Source: Bacteroidota bacterium (GTDB lineage: Bacteria > Bacteroidota > Bacteroidia > Bacteroidales > Cfx3-03). From it: a stretch of 62,897 nt of DNA. The notes beneath the pieces were generated by a model. That model made no database searches. It worked only from the letters and a program-made list of their open reading frames with translations, and was not told where the DNA came from. This document shows positions 35,571 to 43,620 of this stretch, piece after piece; within the stretch, counting starts at the first letter, position 1, and each line of letters opens with the position of its first letter. Location: positions 2,908,333 to 2,971,229 of the forward strand of contig JACAUB010000001.1 in assembly GCA_013390605.1 (NCBI GenBank), given 5' to 3'. The translations under genes were made by a program, and so were the position numbers.

Positions 35571-37271
35571 ATGAAAAAAACTCTATTCTTAATTTTATCA
35601 CTATCTGTGCTAGTTCATTTAACCGGCTTTACACAAAATGGATCAGGCGAAGCAAGTTCAAAAATGAACGATCCCAAAATGACATGGTGGAAAGAGGCCA
35701 AATTTGGCATGTTTATTCACTGGGGTGTTTATTCTGTTCCTGCCGGTAAATACGGAAATATAAATACCTATGGCGAATGGATTATGAACTCAGCAAAAAT
35801 ACCTGTAGTCGAATATGCGAAATTTCCACCTCAGTTTAATCCTACAAAATTTAATGCAGAGGAATGGGTTCTTTTGGCAAAAGCAGCTGGACAAAGATAT
35901 ATAGTGATCACTTCAAAGCATCATGATGGCTTTGCAATGTTTAAATCGGATGCTGATAAATTCAATATTTATGATGCTACGCCATTTAAACGTGATCCAT
36001 TACGAGAGCTTGCTGATGCTTGTAAGAAATATAGCATGAAATTAGGATTTTATTATTCACAGGCTCAAGATTGGAACCATAAAGGTGGAGCAGCATCAGG
36101 TGGACATTGGGATAAAGAGGGACAGGAAGGGTCAATGGAGGAATATATGGATAAAATTGCTATTCCACAGGTAAAAGAGATTTTATCAAAATATGGAGAT
36201 GTAGCAATTCTATGGTGGGATACGCCAACCAATATGACACCAGAAATGACAAAAAAACTAATTGCAATCGTTAATCAATACCCAAATCTAATTACAAATA
36301 ACAGATTAGGTGCTGGTGCCGGAGGAGATATTGAGACCCCAGAACAGTTTATTCCTGCTACTGGTTTCCCCGGTAGAAATTGGGAGGTATGCATGACAAT
36401 GAATGGTCATTGGGGTTATAATGCTTATGATGAGAATTGGAAGAGTACAAAAGAGTTATTAATTAAACTTATTGATATTGCCAGCAAAGGCGGAAATTTC
36501 TTACTTAACGTTGGACCTACTGCTGAAGGAATCATTCCCGAAGTATGTGCTAATAGTCTAAAAGAGATGGGTGAATGGTTGAAAATTAATGGAGAGTCTA
36601 TTTATGGAGTTCAACCCAGTCCTTTTCCTTATTTATCATGGGGACGCGCAACCCAAAAAGGACAAAAACTTTTTTTGCATGTATTAGACTGGCCGAAAAA
36701 TGGTAAGCTATTTGTTCCAATGACCAATATTATAACCAAAGCCTATCTTTTACAATATCCTCAAATTAAGCTAACCACAAAATCCGAGAAAGAGCGTGTT
36801 GTTGTTAATCTGCCTAAATATGGTCCGGATAAAGTTGCTTCTGTTATTGTGTTGGAATTCAAAGGAAACCCTTCTGTACTACCAGTACCCACTAGAGACA
36901 TTATTCCTACAGTCTCTTCTGAATCAGAACCGAACACAGCAAAGAACCTTTTCAATGGAGATCCCAAAGACAAGTGGCAAGCTAAAAAAGGTGAAAACAA
37001 AAGCTGGATTGAAGTTGATCTAAAAAAATCGACAAGCATCTCTTGTTTTTCAATCGTCGAACCTTGGCATCCATGGGATAACCGTGGACACAAATTCGCT
37101 CTTCAATATAAAGATGGAACTAAATGGACTACTATTATTGAAGGAAAAACCAAAGGAAGTGGTCATACAGAATCCTTTGCTCCTATTAAAGCACAATTAT
37201 TCAGATTAAACCTGGAAGCGTTTAAAGACGAGCCGATTATCAATGAATTCATGCTTTTTAGAGCTGAATAA
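35571..37271 (+). CDS. Secreted GH29 alpha-L-fucosidase with C-terminal discoidin/CBM32-like domain
   Basis: 566 residues from ATG 35571, which gives a signal peptide (MKKTLFLILSLSVLVHLTG, ending FTQ); the 15 upstream in-frame codons start with TTG and are not needed. GH29 motifs: WWKEAKFGMFIHWGVYSVP, TSKHHDGFAMF and nucleophile Asp217 in AILWWDTP. From about residue 435 a discoidin-type domain (AKNLFNGDPKDKWQAKKG, ISCFSIVEPWHPW) ends the protein. It would remove alpha-L-fucose from side chains. Terminator hairpin 37289-37325 follows directly. Confidence 0.9.
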   Translation: MKKTLFLILSLSVLVHLTGFTQNGSGEASSKMNDPKMTWWKEAKFGMFIHWGVYSVPAGKYGNINTYGEWIMNSAKIPVVEYAKFPPQFNPTKFNAEEWVLLAKAAGQRYIVITSKHHDGFAMFKSDADKFNIYDATPFKRDPLRELADACKKYSMKLGFYYSQAQDWNHKGGAASGGHWDKEGQEGSMEEYMDKIAIPQVKEILSKYGDVAILWWDTPTNMTPEMTKKLIAIVNQYPNLITNNRLGAGAGGDIETPEQFIPATGFPGRNWEVCMTMNGHWGYNAYDENWKSTKELLIKLIDIASKGGNFLLNVGPTAEGIIPEVCANSLKEMGEWLKINGESIYGVQPSPFPYLSWGRATQKGQKLFLHVLDWPKNGKLFVPMTNIITKAYLLQYPQIKLTTKSEKERVVVNLPKYGPDKVASVIVLEFKGNPSVLPVPTRDIIPTVSSESEPNTAKNLFNGDPKDKWQAKKGENKSWIEVDLKKSTSISCFSIVEPWHPWDNRGHKFALQYKDGTKWTTIIEGKTKGSGHTESFAPIKAQLFRLNLEAFKDEPIINEFMLFRAE

Positions 37272-37288
37272 TAAAAATTAATATACAA

Positions 37289-37325
37289 ACACAAGAGGCT
37301 GTTTCAAAAAAGTGGCCTCTTGTGT
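37289..37325 (+). terminator. Strong terminator hairpin
   Basis: ACACAAGAGGC (37289-37299) pairs perfectly with GCCTCTTGTGT (37315-37325), 11 bp with a 15-base loop, 17 bases after the GH29 stop. It closes the long run of genes from 18.1 kb. Confidence 0.75.
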
Positions 37326-37465
37326 ATTTATAATTAAATTTTGCATTTCGATAATTTTAGTAATTTAGAGGATTCTGGATTAAGCTATTTTTTATTATTG
37401 AAATAAAAAATACAAGTTAAAGTGATAAATTCTCACTTATTATCATGATGTAAATAGAAACACAA

Positions 37466-38842
37466 ATGAAAGAAAAGCTTTTTTTATTAGTGACAATATG
37501 CTTATTAGCTTTTAATCACATTATAGCTCAGGTAAAAACAACCGATGCCAATACGCCACTTTATTTAATGAAACCCGATTATCCCATACCCTATGGGCCA
37601 GCTAAGGTTGAAGAGGTTAAAACAGTACTAACACAAGTTCTGAATTATCTGGAAGCCAACACCCCTGCCCATGCTATTGATCTATCAACCAAAGAAAGAA
37701 TTACAGATTATTCAAAACTCAACGATAATTCAGGTATTGAAGCTGGTGCTTTTCGATTAATCTGCTACGAATGGGGTGTAACATATAGCGGGATGCTTCT
37801 GGCAGGAGAAGCTACAGGAGATCCCAAATTCACTGAATACACCACAAATCGGATAAAATTCATTGCCGATTTGTTTCCCTATTTTACTGCACAATACAAA
37901 CTTAATCCTAAATCTGGCAATCCACTCCGCGCAATCATTGATCCTCATGCATTAGATGATGCAGGATCAATGTGTGCAGCAATGATAAAAACCATGCATG
38001 CTGGTGTTCAAGCCAATATCAGACCAATGGTCGATAACTACATTCAGTATATCAGCACAAAAGAATATAGACTAAAAGATGGCACCCTTGCCCGTAATAG
38101 ACCACAACGAAATACGCTATGGCTCGACGATTTATATATGAGTGTTCCAGCACTGGCCCAAATGGGAAACCTGACCGGCGATCGTAAATATTATGATGAT
38201 GCAGTAAAACAGGTTCTTCAATTCGCGGATAGAATGTTTGTGAAAGAGGATGGGCTTTTTAGGCATGGCTGGGTTGAAGAGATGAAAGTACACCCTAAAT
38301 TCTATTGGGGACGTGCAAATGGCTGGGCATTACTAACCATGACAGAGCTACTTGATGTCCTCCCCAAAGATCATCCTAAACGTACTGAAATAATAAATCT
38401 TTACCAAGCACATATGGAAGGAATCATTGGGCACCAATCAGGAACAGGTTTCTGGCATCAACTACTCAACCGAAACGATTCATATCCTGAAACCTCTGCA
38501 ACGGCCATCTACACCTATTGTATTGCACATGCTATAAACAAAGGATGGATCGACCCAATTGCGTATGGTCCAGTGGCAATCCTGGGATGGAATGCGATCA
38601 CAACAAAAGTAAATAAAGATGGGATGGTTGACGGAACTTGCGTTGGAACAGGAATGGGATTTGATCCGGCCTTCTACTACTATCGCCCAACCAGTCCAAT
38701 GGCTGCTCATGGTTATGGCCCAGTCCTCTTAGCAGGTGCAGAAATGATCAACCTATTGAACAACTATCAGGTTGTAATCAATGAAACATCAGTCATGTTT
38801 TATCATAAAAACGTCGACTGGAAACATCTACAAATAAACTAG
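37466..38842 (+). CDS. Secreted GH105 unsaturated rhamnogalacturonyl/glucuronyl hydrolase
   Basis: 458 residues with a signal peptide ending IIAQ (residue 21). An (alpha/alpha)6 barrel shows the GH105 motifs TLWLDDLYMSVP (Asp221, Asp222), FRHGWVEE, FYWGRANGWAL and SYPETSATAIY. GH105 enzymes hydrate the 4,5-unsaturated uronate left by polysaccharide lyases, so a lyase is expected to act on the same polymer although none is seen here. It begins a new unit after the terminator at 37.3 kb. A candidate promoter (TTTTG at 37339, TAATTTAG at 37361) lies about 100 bases upstream but is imperfect. Confidence 0.9.
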   Translation: MKEKLFLLVTICLLAFNHIIAQVKTTDANTPLYLMKPDYPIPYGPAKVEEVKTVLTQVLNYLEANTPAHAIDLSTKERITDYSKLNDNSGIEAGAFRLICYEWGVTYSGMLLAGEATGDPKFTEYTTNRIKFIADLFPYFTAQYKLNPKSGNPLRAIIDPHALDDAGSMCAAMIKTMHAGVQANIRPMVDNYIQYISTKEYRLKDGTLARNRPQRNTLWLDDLYMSVPALAQMGNLTGDRKYYDDAVKQVLQFADRMFVKEDGLFRHGWVEEMKVHPKFYWGRANGWALLTMTELLDVLPKDHPKRTEIINLYQAHMEGIIGHQSGTGFWHQLLNRNDSYPETSATAIYTYCIAHAINKGWIDPIAYGPVAILGWNAITTKVNKDGMVDGTCVGTGMGFDPAFYYYRPTSPMAAHGYGPVLLAGAEMINLLNNYQVVINETSVMFYHKNVDWKHLQIN

Positions 38843-38942
38843 CACGAACTGATTAATGTAGTGATGGAGACTCCGGTTTTCATGAAGCGACAAAAGATAA
38901 TAGGTTATTGGCTATTTTATTAATCGAAATAGCAATCACAAT

Positions 38943-39056
38943 ATGCATTCGAAGAGGTTATTCCATAAACAAATTGGTTCTTTGGAAATCTTTTTACTAG
39001 CTTTGTCATTGTTTTTATATGGGGCTATTTTATTTATTACTGATGATGGGGCATGA
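38943..39056 (+). CDS. Possible 37-residue membrane peptide in an otherwise empty 514-base gap
   Basis: An ATG at 38943 opens 37 codons with one transmembrane-like stretch (LEIFLLALSLFLYGAILFIT) after a basic N-terminus (MHSKRLFHKQ). Just downstream another frame (MGHESDEHWNLKNASKSITA) is open for 34 codons. Both may be pieces of one decayed gene rather than a real small protein. The rest of 38843-39269 shows nothing I recognise. Confidence 0.25.
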   Translation: MHSKRLFHKQIGSLEIFLLALSLFLYGAILFITDDGA

Positions 39057-39269
39057 ATCTGATGAACATTGGAATCTTAAAAATGCCAGCAAATCAATAA
39101 CAGCAACGATTAGCCCCTACCAGCCATTGTTCTTGAGATCTGTGAATTGATGATTTCGATGGAGGCCATTTCAAAATAATTTAAATATATTAATCAGAAA
39201 TAGTGCCTTTTACAATGAAGAGTTAACAAATAACTGAAGACTATATTCATAATTTTATCAAAAAGAAAG

Positions 39270-39356
39270 ATGAAACGAGCATGTTTTACAAGCTCAACAT
39301 TGATGCAAATTTTAAAAGCGAGTTCCATCAAACCTTAATCTAAAAACTATTTACTA
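39270..39356 (+). repeat. Duplicated leader, copy 1 (frameshifted short ORF)
   Basis: The 87 bases before the DUF2264 start align with the 88 bases before the GH9 start (41582-41669). Shared blocks include ATGAAACGAGCATGTT at the left and GCGAGTTC-ATCA-ACCTTAAT-TAAAAA at the right. Relative to copy 2 there is a one-base deletion, so the MKRAC start and the QTLI end of the short ORF fall in different frames here. Confidence 0.65.
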
Positions 39357-40610
39357 ATGAAAAAAAAGTATCTATTAATCTATTTGTTGTTGTTTATTTC
39401 TGTGCAAACGTTTGGCTTCACTATCTTAAACAAAGAAAAGCCGACTGTTAAACCCTCAAAATACGACACACGTGAATATTGGGTATCTGTGCTGATAAAG
39501 GTAGCCGATCCTGTATTAACAAACCTAAGTAAGGAACAGTTACGAGCCAATATGCCTGTGATTAGTAAAGGTGCCAGCAGGAAAGATGTTTCACATCTGG
39601 AAGCACTCGGACGCACACTGGCTGGCATTGCTCCATGGCTTGAACTGGGCGCCGACAACACCCCTGAGGGTAAACTGAGAGCTAAATATATTAATTTGAC
39701 CCGTAAGGCTTTAGCTGTAGCCGTTAATCCTGCATCCCCCGACTTTTTGAATTTCACCTCAAAACATGGTGGACAGCCATTGGTAGATGCTGCCTTTTTA
39801 GCTCAGGGACTATTGCGCGGATATACCCAACTATGGTTGCCCCTCGATCAACAAACCAAGACGAACATTGTGAATGCCTTAAAGAGTTCGCGAAGTATTA
39901 AACCGGGAGAAAACAACTGGCTACTTTTTAGCGCAACAGTAGAAGCATTTTTGTTAAAGTCAGGTAACGGTGGAAATATGGAACCTATTATTTATGCCCT
40001 TAACAAACACGCCAACTGGTATAAAGGAGATGGGGTATATGGTGATGGCGCTGATTTTCATTGGGACTATTACAATAGCTTTGTAATTCAACCCATGCTG
40101 CTAGATATAACCAACGTATTAAAGGATAGCCAAAATGATACAATAATCACCTATGATAAAGAATTGAAAAGAGCACAACGGTATGCAACAATTCAAGAAC
40201 GGCTAATCTCTCCTGAAGGCACCTACCCTCCTATCGGACGATCTTTAGCTTATCGTTTTGGAGCCTTTCAAGTCCTTTCACAAATAGCTTTACTCAAAAA
40301 ACTTCCTGCTGAAATAGCTCCGGCTCAAGTTCGAAGTGCACTATCACTGGTCATTCATCGTTTAATAGAAGCACCAAATACTTTTGATGCAAAGGGATGG
40401 TTAAACGTAGGACTTTATGGAAATCAGCTTAACATCAGCGAAGAGTATATTTCTACCGGCAGCCTTTATCTTTGTACCGTAGGTCTATTACCATTAGGTT
40501 TACCGGCAACAGATCCTTTCTGGACAGATCCGGCTCAAGATTGGACCAGTGTAAAAGTTTGGAAGGGGATTGATATGCCCAACGATCATGCCTTAAGCGA
40601 ACATAAATAA
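39357..40610 (+). CDS. Secreted DUF2264 protein (possible GH154-type glycosidase)
   Basis: 417 residues with a signal peptide (MKKKYLLIYLLLFISVQT, ending FGF). The body is a DUF2264 helical barrel: YWVSVLIKVADPVL, LEALGRTLAGIAPWLELG, NNWLLFSATVEAFLL, YGDGADFHWDYYNSFVIQPM, and AYRFGAFQVLSQIAL. I recall that CAZy family GH154 (beta-glucuronidase from arabinogalactan-degrading Bacteroides) lies in this group; that link is from memory. It would then remove terminal uronate. Its leader is duplicated before the GH9 gene. It is convergent with queC, stops only 6 bases apart and no visible terminator. Confidence 0.82.
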   Translation: MKKKYLLIYLLLFISVQTFGFTILNKEKPTVKPSKYDTREYWVSVLIKVADPVLTNLSKEQLRANMPVISKGASRKDVSHLEALGRTLAGIAPWLELGADNTPEGKLRAKYINLTRKALAVAVNPASPDFLNFTSKHGGQPLVDAAFLAQGLLRGYTQLWLPLDQQTKTNIVNALKSSRSIKPGENNWLLFSATVEAFLLKSGNGGNMEPIIYALNKHANWYKGDGVYGDGADFHWDYYNSFVIQPMLLDITNVLKDSQNDTIITYDKELKRAQRYATIQERLISPEGTYPPIGRSLAYRFGAFQVLSQIALLKKLPAEIAPAQVRSALSLVIHRLIEAPNTFDAKGWLNVGLYGNQLNISEEYISTGSLYLCTVGLLPLGLPATDPFWTDPAQDWTSVKVWKGIDMPNDHALSEHK

Positions 40611-40616
40611 TTGCCT

Positions 40617-41342
40617 TTATCCAACGTAAAGTACAGGATCTTTCAAGCCTAATAACCCGAAAGCTTCAAGCCTTTCCTGACAGGAGCCACATTTACCGCA
40701 TGCGGCTCCTGTTTGTGTTGGGCTATAACAGGTATTGGTATTTTTCAATACCCCTTCAAACAAAAGATCTAATTTTTCACAACAGTTCACCAAATCTTTT
40801 AAAATACCTGCTTTATCAGTTTCTATATATGGCGTATAGTACGAAACCTTCTCTGAGCCCCAGTTAGAGATCTTAAAGGCATGTTCGAGAGCATCCCTCG
40901 ATTCAGCAGTACAGTCAGGATATATGGCATGATCGCCTTGATGAATTCCCAGACTAATAACAACATCATGACCGGTACGACCACTCCATGCCAAAGCCTT
41001 TGAATATAAAATAGAAGCAAAAACTGCATTTCGATTCTCAACTACAGTACTTTTCATACTCTCTTCCTGATAATGCCCATGAGGAATATCTAATGTTGCG
41101 TCAACCAGAGAAGATACCGAATCATCAAACACTGCACGAATATCAATAATCTGATGAGAAACCGCGAGCCCTTGAGATTGCATAAGCAAGATATTCTTTT
41201 TCACTAACTCAAGCTCAATATGATGTTTCTGTCCGTAATTAAACGAAAAGGCCTTTACTTCATAATCATTAGCTAAAAGATGAACAAGAAGAGCCGTTGA
41301 ATCCATTCCTCCCGAAAGGGCTAATACTGCTGATTTTCGCAT
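40617..41342 (-). CDS. queC: 7-cyano-7-deazaguanine synthase QueC
   Basis: 241 residues, cytosolic. The PP-loop SGGMDSTALLVHLL near the N-terminus binds ATP, and the C-terminal CGKCGSC together with an upstream Cys (NTCYSPTQ) gives the zinc site of QueC. It converts 7-carboxy-7-deazaguanine to preQ0 in queuosine synthesis. It is the only housekeeping gene inside the polysaccharide locus and is transcribed against its neighbours from its own promoter (TACCTTTG-type element, here TATCTTTG at 41400-41407 on the minus strand). The leader repeats on both sides suggest glycosidase genes were inserted or duplicated around it. Confidence 0.95.
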   Translation of the reverse strand: MRKSAVLALSGGMDSTALLVHLLANDYEVKAFSFNYGQKHHIELELVKKNILLMQSQGLAVSHQIIDIRAVFDDSVSSLVDATLDIPHGHYQEESMKSTVVENRNAVFASILYSKALAWSGRTGHDVVISLGIHQGDHAIYPDCTAESRDALEHAFKISNWGSEKVSYYTPYIETDKAGILKDLVNCCEKLDLLFEGVLKNTNTCYSPTQTGAACGKCGSCQERLEAFGLLGLKDPVLYVG

Positions 41343-41399
41343 TGATAGATAAAATTTATAGACAGTTATTTTTCAATTCCAGGTACTTTATACAATTTG

Positions 41400-41407
41400 C
41401 AAAGATA
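41400..41407 (-). promoter_or_regulatory. -7 promoter element of queC
   Basis: On the minus strand the sequence reads TATCTTTG, an exact match to the Bacteroidota TAnnTTTG element, 58 bases before the queC start codon. A TTTTG is present upstream, but with 14 rather than 19 bases spacing. Confidence 0.5.
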
Positions 41408-41532
41408 CGATCTGGGTATAACAAAACGAATATTGAAAAAGATTGATTTAAGCATCCGTTGCTTAACGTAATATTACATATTCAATTTGATTATTTTTTC
41501 ACACTTAGTGTTCTATATACACCGCAATATAT

Positions 41533-41540
41533 TATCTTTG
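41533..41540 (+). promoter_or_regulatory. -7 promoter element of the leader ORF and GH9 gene
   Basis: TATCTTTG matches TAnnTTTG and lies 14 bases before the ATG of the 33-codon leader ORF. Transcription would therefore start just before that ORF and run into the GH9 gene. A clear TTTG -33 box is not seen. Confidence 0.45.
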
Positions 41541-41554
41541 TTTATTACTCGATA

Positions 41555-41656
41555 ATGAGTACCTCAAAAAAGAATAATATCATGAAACGAGCATGTTCGT
41601 TAAACACAAACAAAGATGAAAATCTCACATGCGAGTTCTATCAGACCTTAATTTAA
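41555..41656 (+). CDS. Short leader ORF of 33 residues before the GH9 gene
   Basis: ATG 41555 to TAA 41656 encodes MSTSKKNNIMKRACSLNTNK and then DENLTCEFYQTLI. It begins right after a TAnnTTTG element and ends 13 bases before the GH9 start codon. The second half is conserved at 39270 upstream of the DUF2264 gene but is out of frame there. It could be a regulatory leader peptide. Alternatively the conserved DNA acts as RNA: GCATGT (41591) can pair with ACATGC (41627). No family is recognised. Confidence 0.4.
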   Translation: MSTSKKNNIMKRACSLNTNKDENLTCEFYQTLI

Positions 41657-41669
41657 AAAACATTTACAG
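41582..41669 (+). repeat. Duplicated leader, copy 2
   Basis: 88 bases ending at the GH9 start codon, homologous to 39270-39356. The two ends are nearly identical and the middle is more diverged. See the leader ORF entry for its coding content. Confidence 0.65.
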
Positions 41670-43436
41670 ATGAAAAAAAAACTACCTTTTTTATTCATTT
41701 TGTTATTCACCTTCACCAGCAATATTCTCAATGCCCAAGTGCAAGGCGAAAACATAAAATTAAACCAATTAGGTTTCTATCCTTTTGGTCCTAAGGTTGC
41801 TGTATTAACTGCATCCACTCCATCCAATCAATTTTTTATATTACCGGTCAACGGAACAGACACTTTATTCAAAGGCACACTTAGCGTAGAAAAGCAATCG
41901 GCCTTTTCAAAAACGAAAACGAGAATTGCTGATTTCAGTGGATTTGAAAAACCAGGGTCATACATAGTCTACGTCCCCAAAGTAGGGAAGTCGTATCCTT
42001 TTAAAATTGAAGATAATGCAAATCGACCTGTGGCTATCTCATCATTAAAAGGATTTTACTATCAGCGTGTTTCTATGCCATTAGCAGAAAAGTTCGCCGG
42101 CAAGTGGGCTCGTCCTGCCGGACATTCTGACACCAAAGTATTAATTCATCCTTCAGCTGCATCAATAGAACGCCCTGCCGGAACCGTTATATCCACTCCT
42201 GGTGGCTGGTATGATGCTGGTGATTACAATAAATACATCGTCAACAGTGGTATCACCATGGGGACATTACTGTCGGCTTACGAAGATTTTCCTGCCTACT
42301 TTGAAACGCTAAAAACAAATATCCCTGAAAGTGGGAATGGCATCCCTGACATATTAAATGAAGTATTGGTTAATCTCCGCTGGATGCTTTCTATGCAAGA
42401 CCCAAATGATGGTGGTGTTTATAATAAGTGTACGAACGCTACTTTCGATGGAATGGTGATGCCTGGCGTAACCAAAGAACCACGCTATGTTGTTCAGAAA
42501 GGCACAGCAGCCACATTAGATTTTGCAGCTGTAACCGCTCAGGCAAGCCGCATTCTTCGCAAATACAACACACAACTACCCGGGCTTGCCGACAGCTGCC
42601 TGAAGGCCTCTATCAATGCATGGCAATGGGCTAAAAAGAATCCATTAATAGAATATAACCAGGATGAGATGAATAAAACATTTCAACCTGTCGTAACGAC
42701 TGGCGGATATGGAGATAAGAGATTCCAGGATGAGTGGTTCTGGGCTGCTGCTGAATTATTTGTATCCACACAAGAAGGAGCTTATGGTGAAGAAGCTGCA
42801 AGTAACTTTAACGGAGATCTTTCTCTACCATCATGGAGCGATGTACAGATGATGGGCGTTTATACGGTCCTCCGTTTTAGAGACTTTGTTCCTGACTATG
42901 CAAAATCGAACGTCGATCAGTTAAAAGATCTTTTCATCCAATTTGCAGATGCACTCCTTTGGAAAGTACAAAACAATGCATTTCAAACTGTAATGGGACA
43001 GTCAGCCAGAGACTTCAATTGGGGGAGCAACGCTAATGCTGCTAATCAAGGCATTGTATTAGTTAATGCCTATTTGATCACCAAAAACAAGAAATATCTT
43101 GATAATGCAGTATCAAATCTCGATTATCTGCTAGGACGTAATGCAACAGGCTATTGCTTTGTAACGGGTGCCGGAAGTAAATCAACCATGAATCCACACC
43201 ACCGTCCTTCTGTTGCAGATGGTATAGAAGAACCAGTTCCCGGATTACTGGCCGGTGGCCCCAATTCAGGTATGCAGGATAAGTGTAAATACCCATTCAC
43301 TGACCCTGAACTGGCCTATATAGACCAACATGAAAGCTATGCGTCCAATGAAATTGCTATTAACTGGAATGCACCTTTAGTTTATCTGGCAAATGGTATT
43401 GAGGCCTTACAGAAAGAGGCTTATTCGAAAAAATAG
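41670..43436 (+). CDS. Secreted GH9 endoglucanase-type glycosidase with N-terminal Ig domain
   Basis: 588 residues with a signal peptide ending LNAQ (residue 23). The N-terminal CelD-type Ig domain (IKLNQLGFYPFGPKVAVL) covers about residues 28-115. The barrel has the GH9 catalytic pair Asp182 and Asp185 in GGWYDAGDYNKYI and the acid Glu561 in SYASNEIAINWN. Family members cut beta-1,4-glucan or mixed glucans and some act as exo-glucosaminidases or on xyloglucan. It is preceded by the conserved leader and followed by a palindromic repeat element. Confidence 0.92.
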   Translation: MKKKLPFLFILLFTFTSNILNAQVQGENIKLNQLGFYPFGPKVAVLTASTPSNQFFILPVNGTDTLFKGTLSVEKQSAFSKTKTRIADFSGFEKPGSYIVYVPKVGKSYPFKIEDNANRPVAISSLKGFYYQRVSMPLAEKFAGKWARPAGHSDTKVLIHPSAASIERPAGTVISTPGGWYDAGDYNKYIVNSGITMGTLLSAYEDFPAYFETLKTNIPESGNGIPDILNEVLVNLRWMLSMQDPNDGGVYNKCTNATFDGMVMPGVTKEPRYVVQKGTAATLDFAAVTAQASRILRKYNTQLPGLADSCLKASINAWQWAKKNPLIEYNQDEMNKTFQPVVTTGGYGDKRFQDEWFWAAAELFVSTQEGAYGEEAASNFNGDLSLPSWSDVQMMGVYTVLRFRDFVPDYAKSNVDQLKDLFIQFADALLWKVQNNAFQTVMGQSARDFNWGSNANAANQGIVLVNAYLITKNKKYLDNAVSNLDYLLGRNATGYCFVTGAGSKSTMNPHHRPSVADGIEEPVPGLLAGGPNSGMQDKCKYPFTDPELAYIDQHESYASNEIAINWNAPLVYLANGIEALQKEAYSKK

Positions 43437-43451
43437 GGTTTATAATTGAAT

Positions 43452-43562
43452 GAATTATTACACCCCTATGGGGTTGATATAAATAATAAAAAACTGTTTT
43501 TCTATAATCATTATATCCCTACGGGATTCAAATCCAGAAATCCCGAAGGGGTGTGATGATTA
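43452..43562. repeat. REP-like palindromic element
   Basis: Outer arms ATTACACCCCT (43457) and AAGGGGTGTGAT (43546) are near-complementary over 90 bases. Between them are two perfect hairpins, ACCCC-TAT-GGGGT (43462-43474) and ATCCC-TAC-GGGAT (43515-43527), plus GGGATT/AATCCC. Such CCCCTA-GGGG elements are typical of dispersed intergenic repeats in Bacteroidota. It lies between GH9 and GH3 and may also stop transcription. Confidence 0.6.
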
Positions 43563-43620
43563 TAGTAATGATTGCGGAACCCCTTTCCCACAAATTAATG
43601 AAACAATATAAAACATCATA

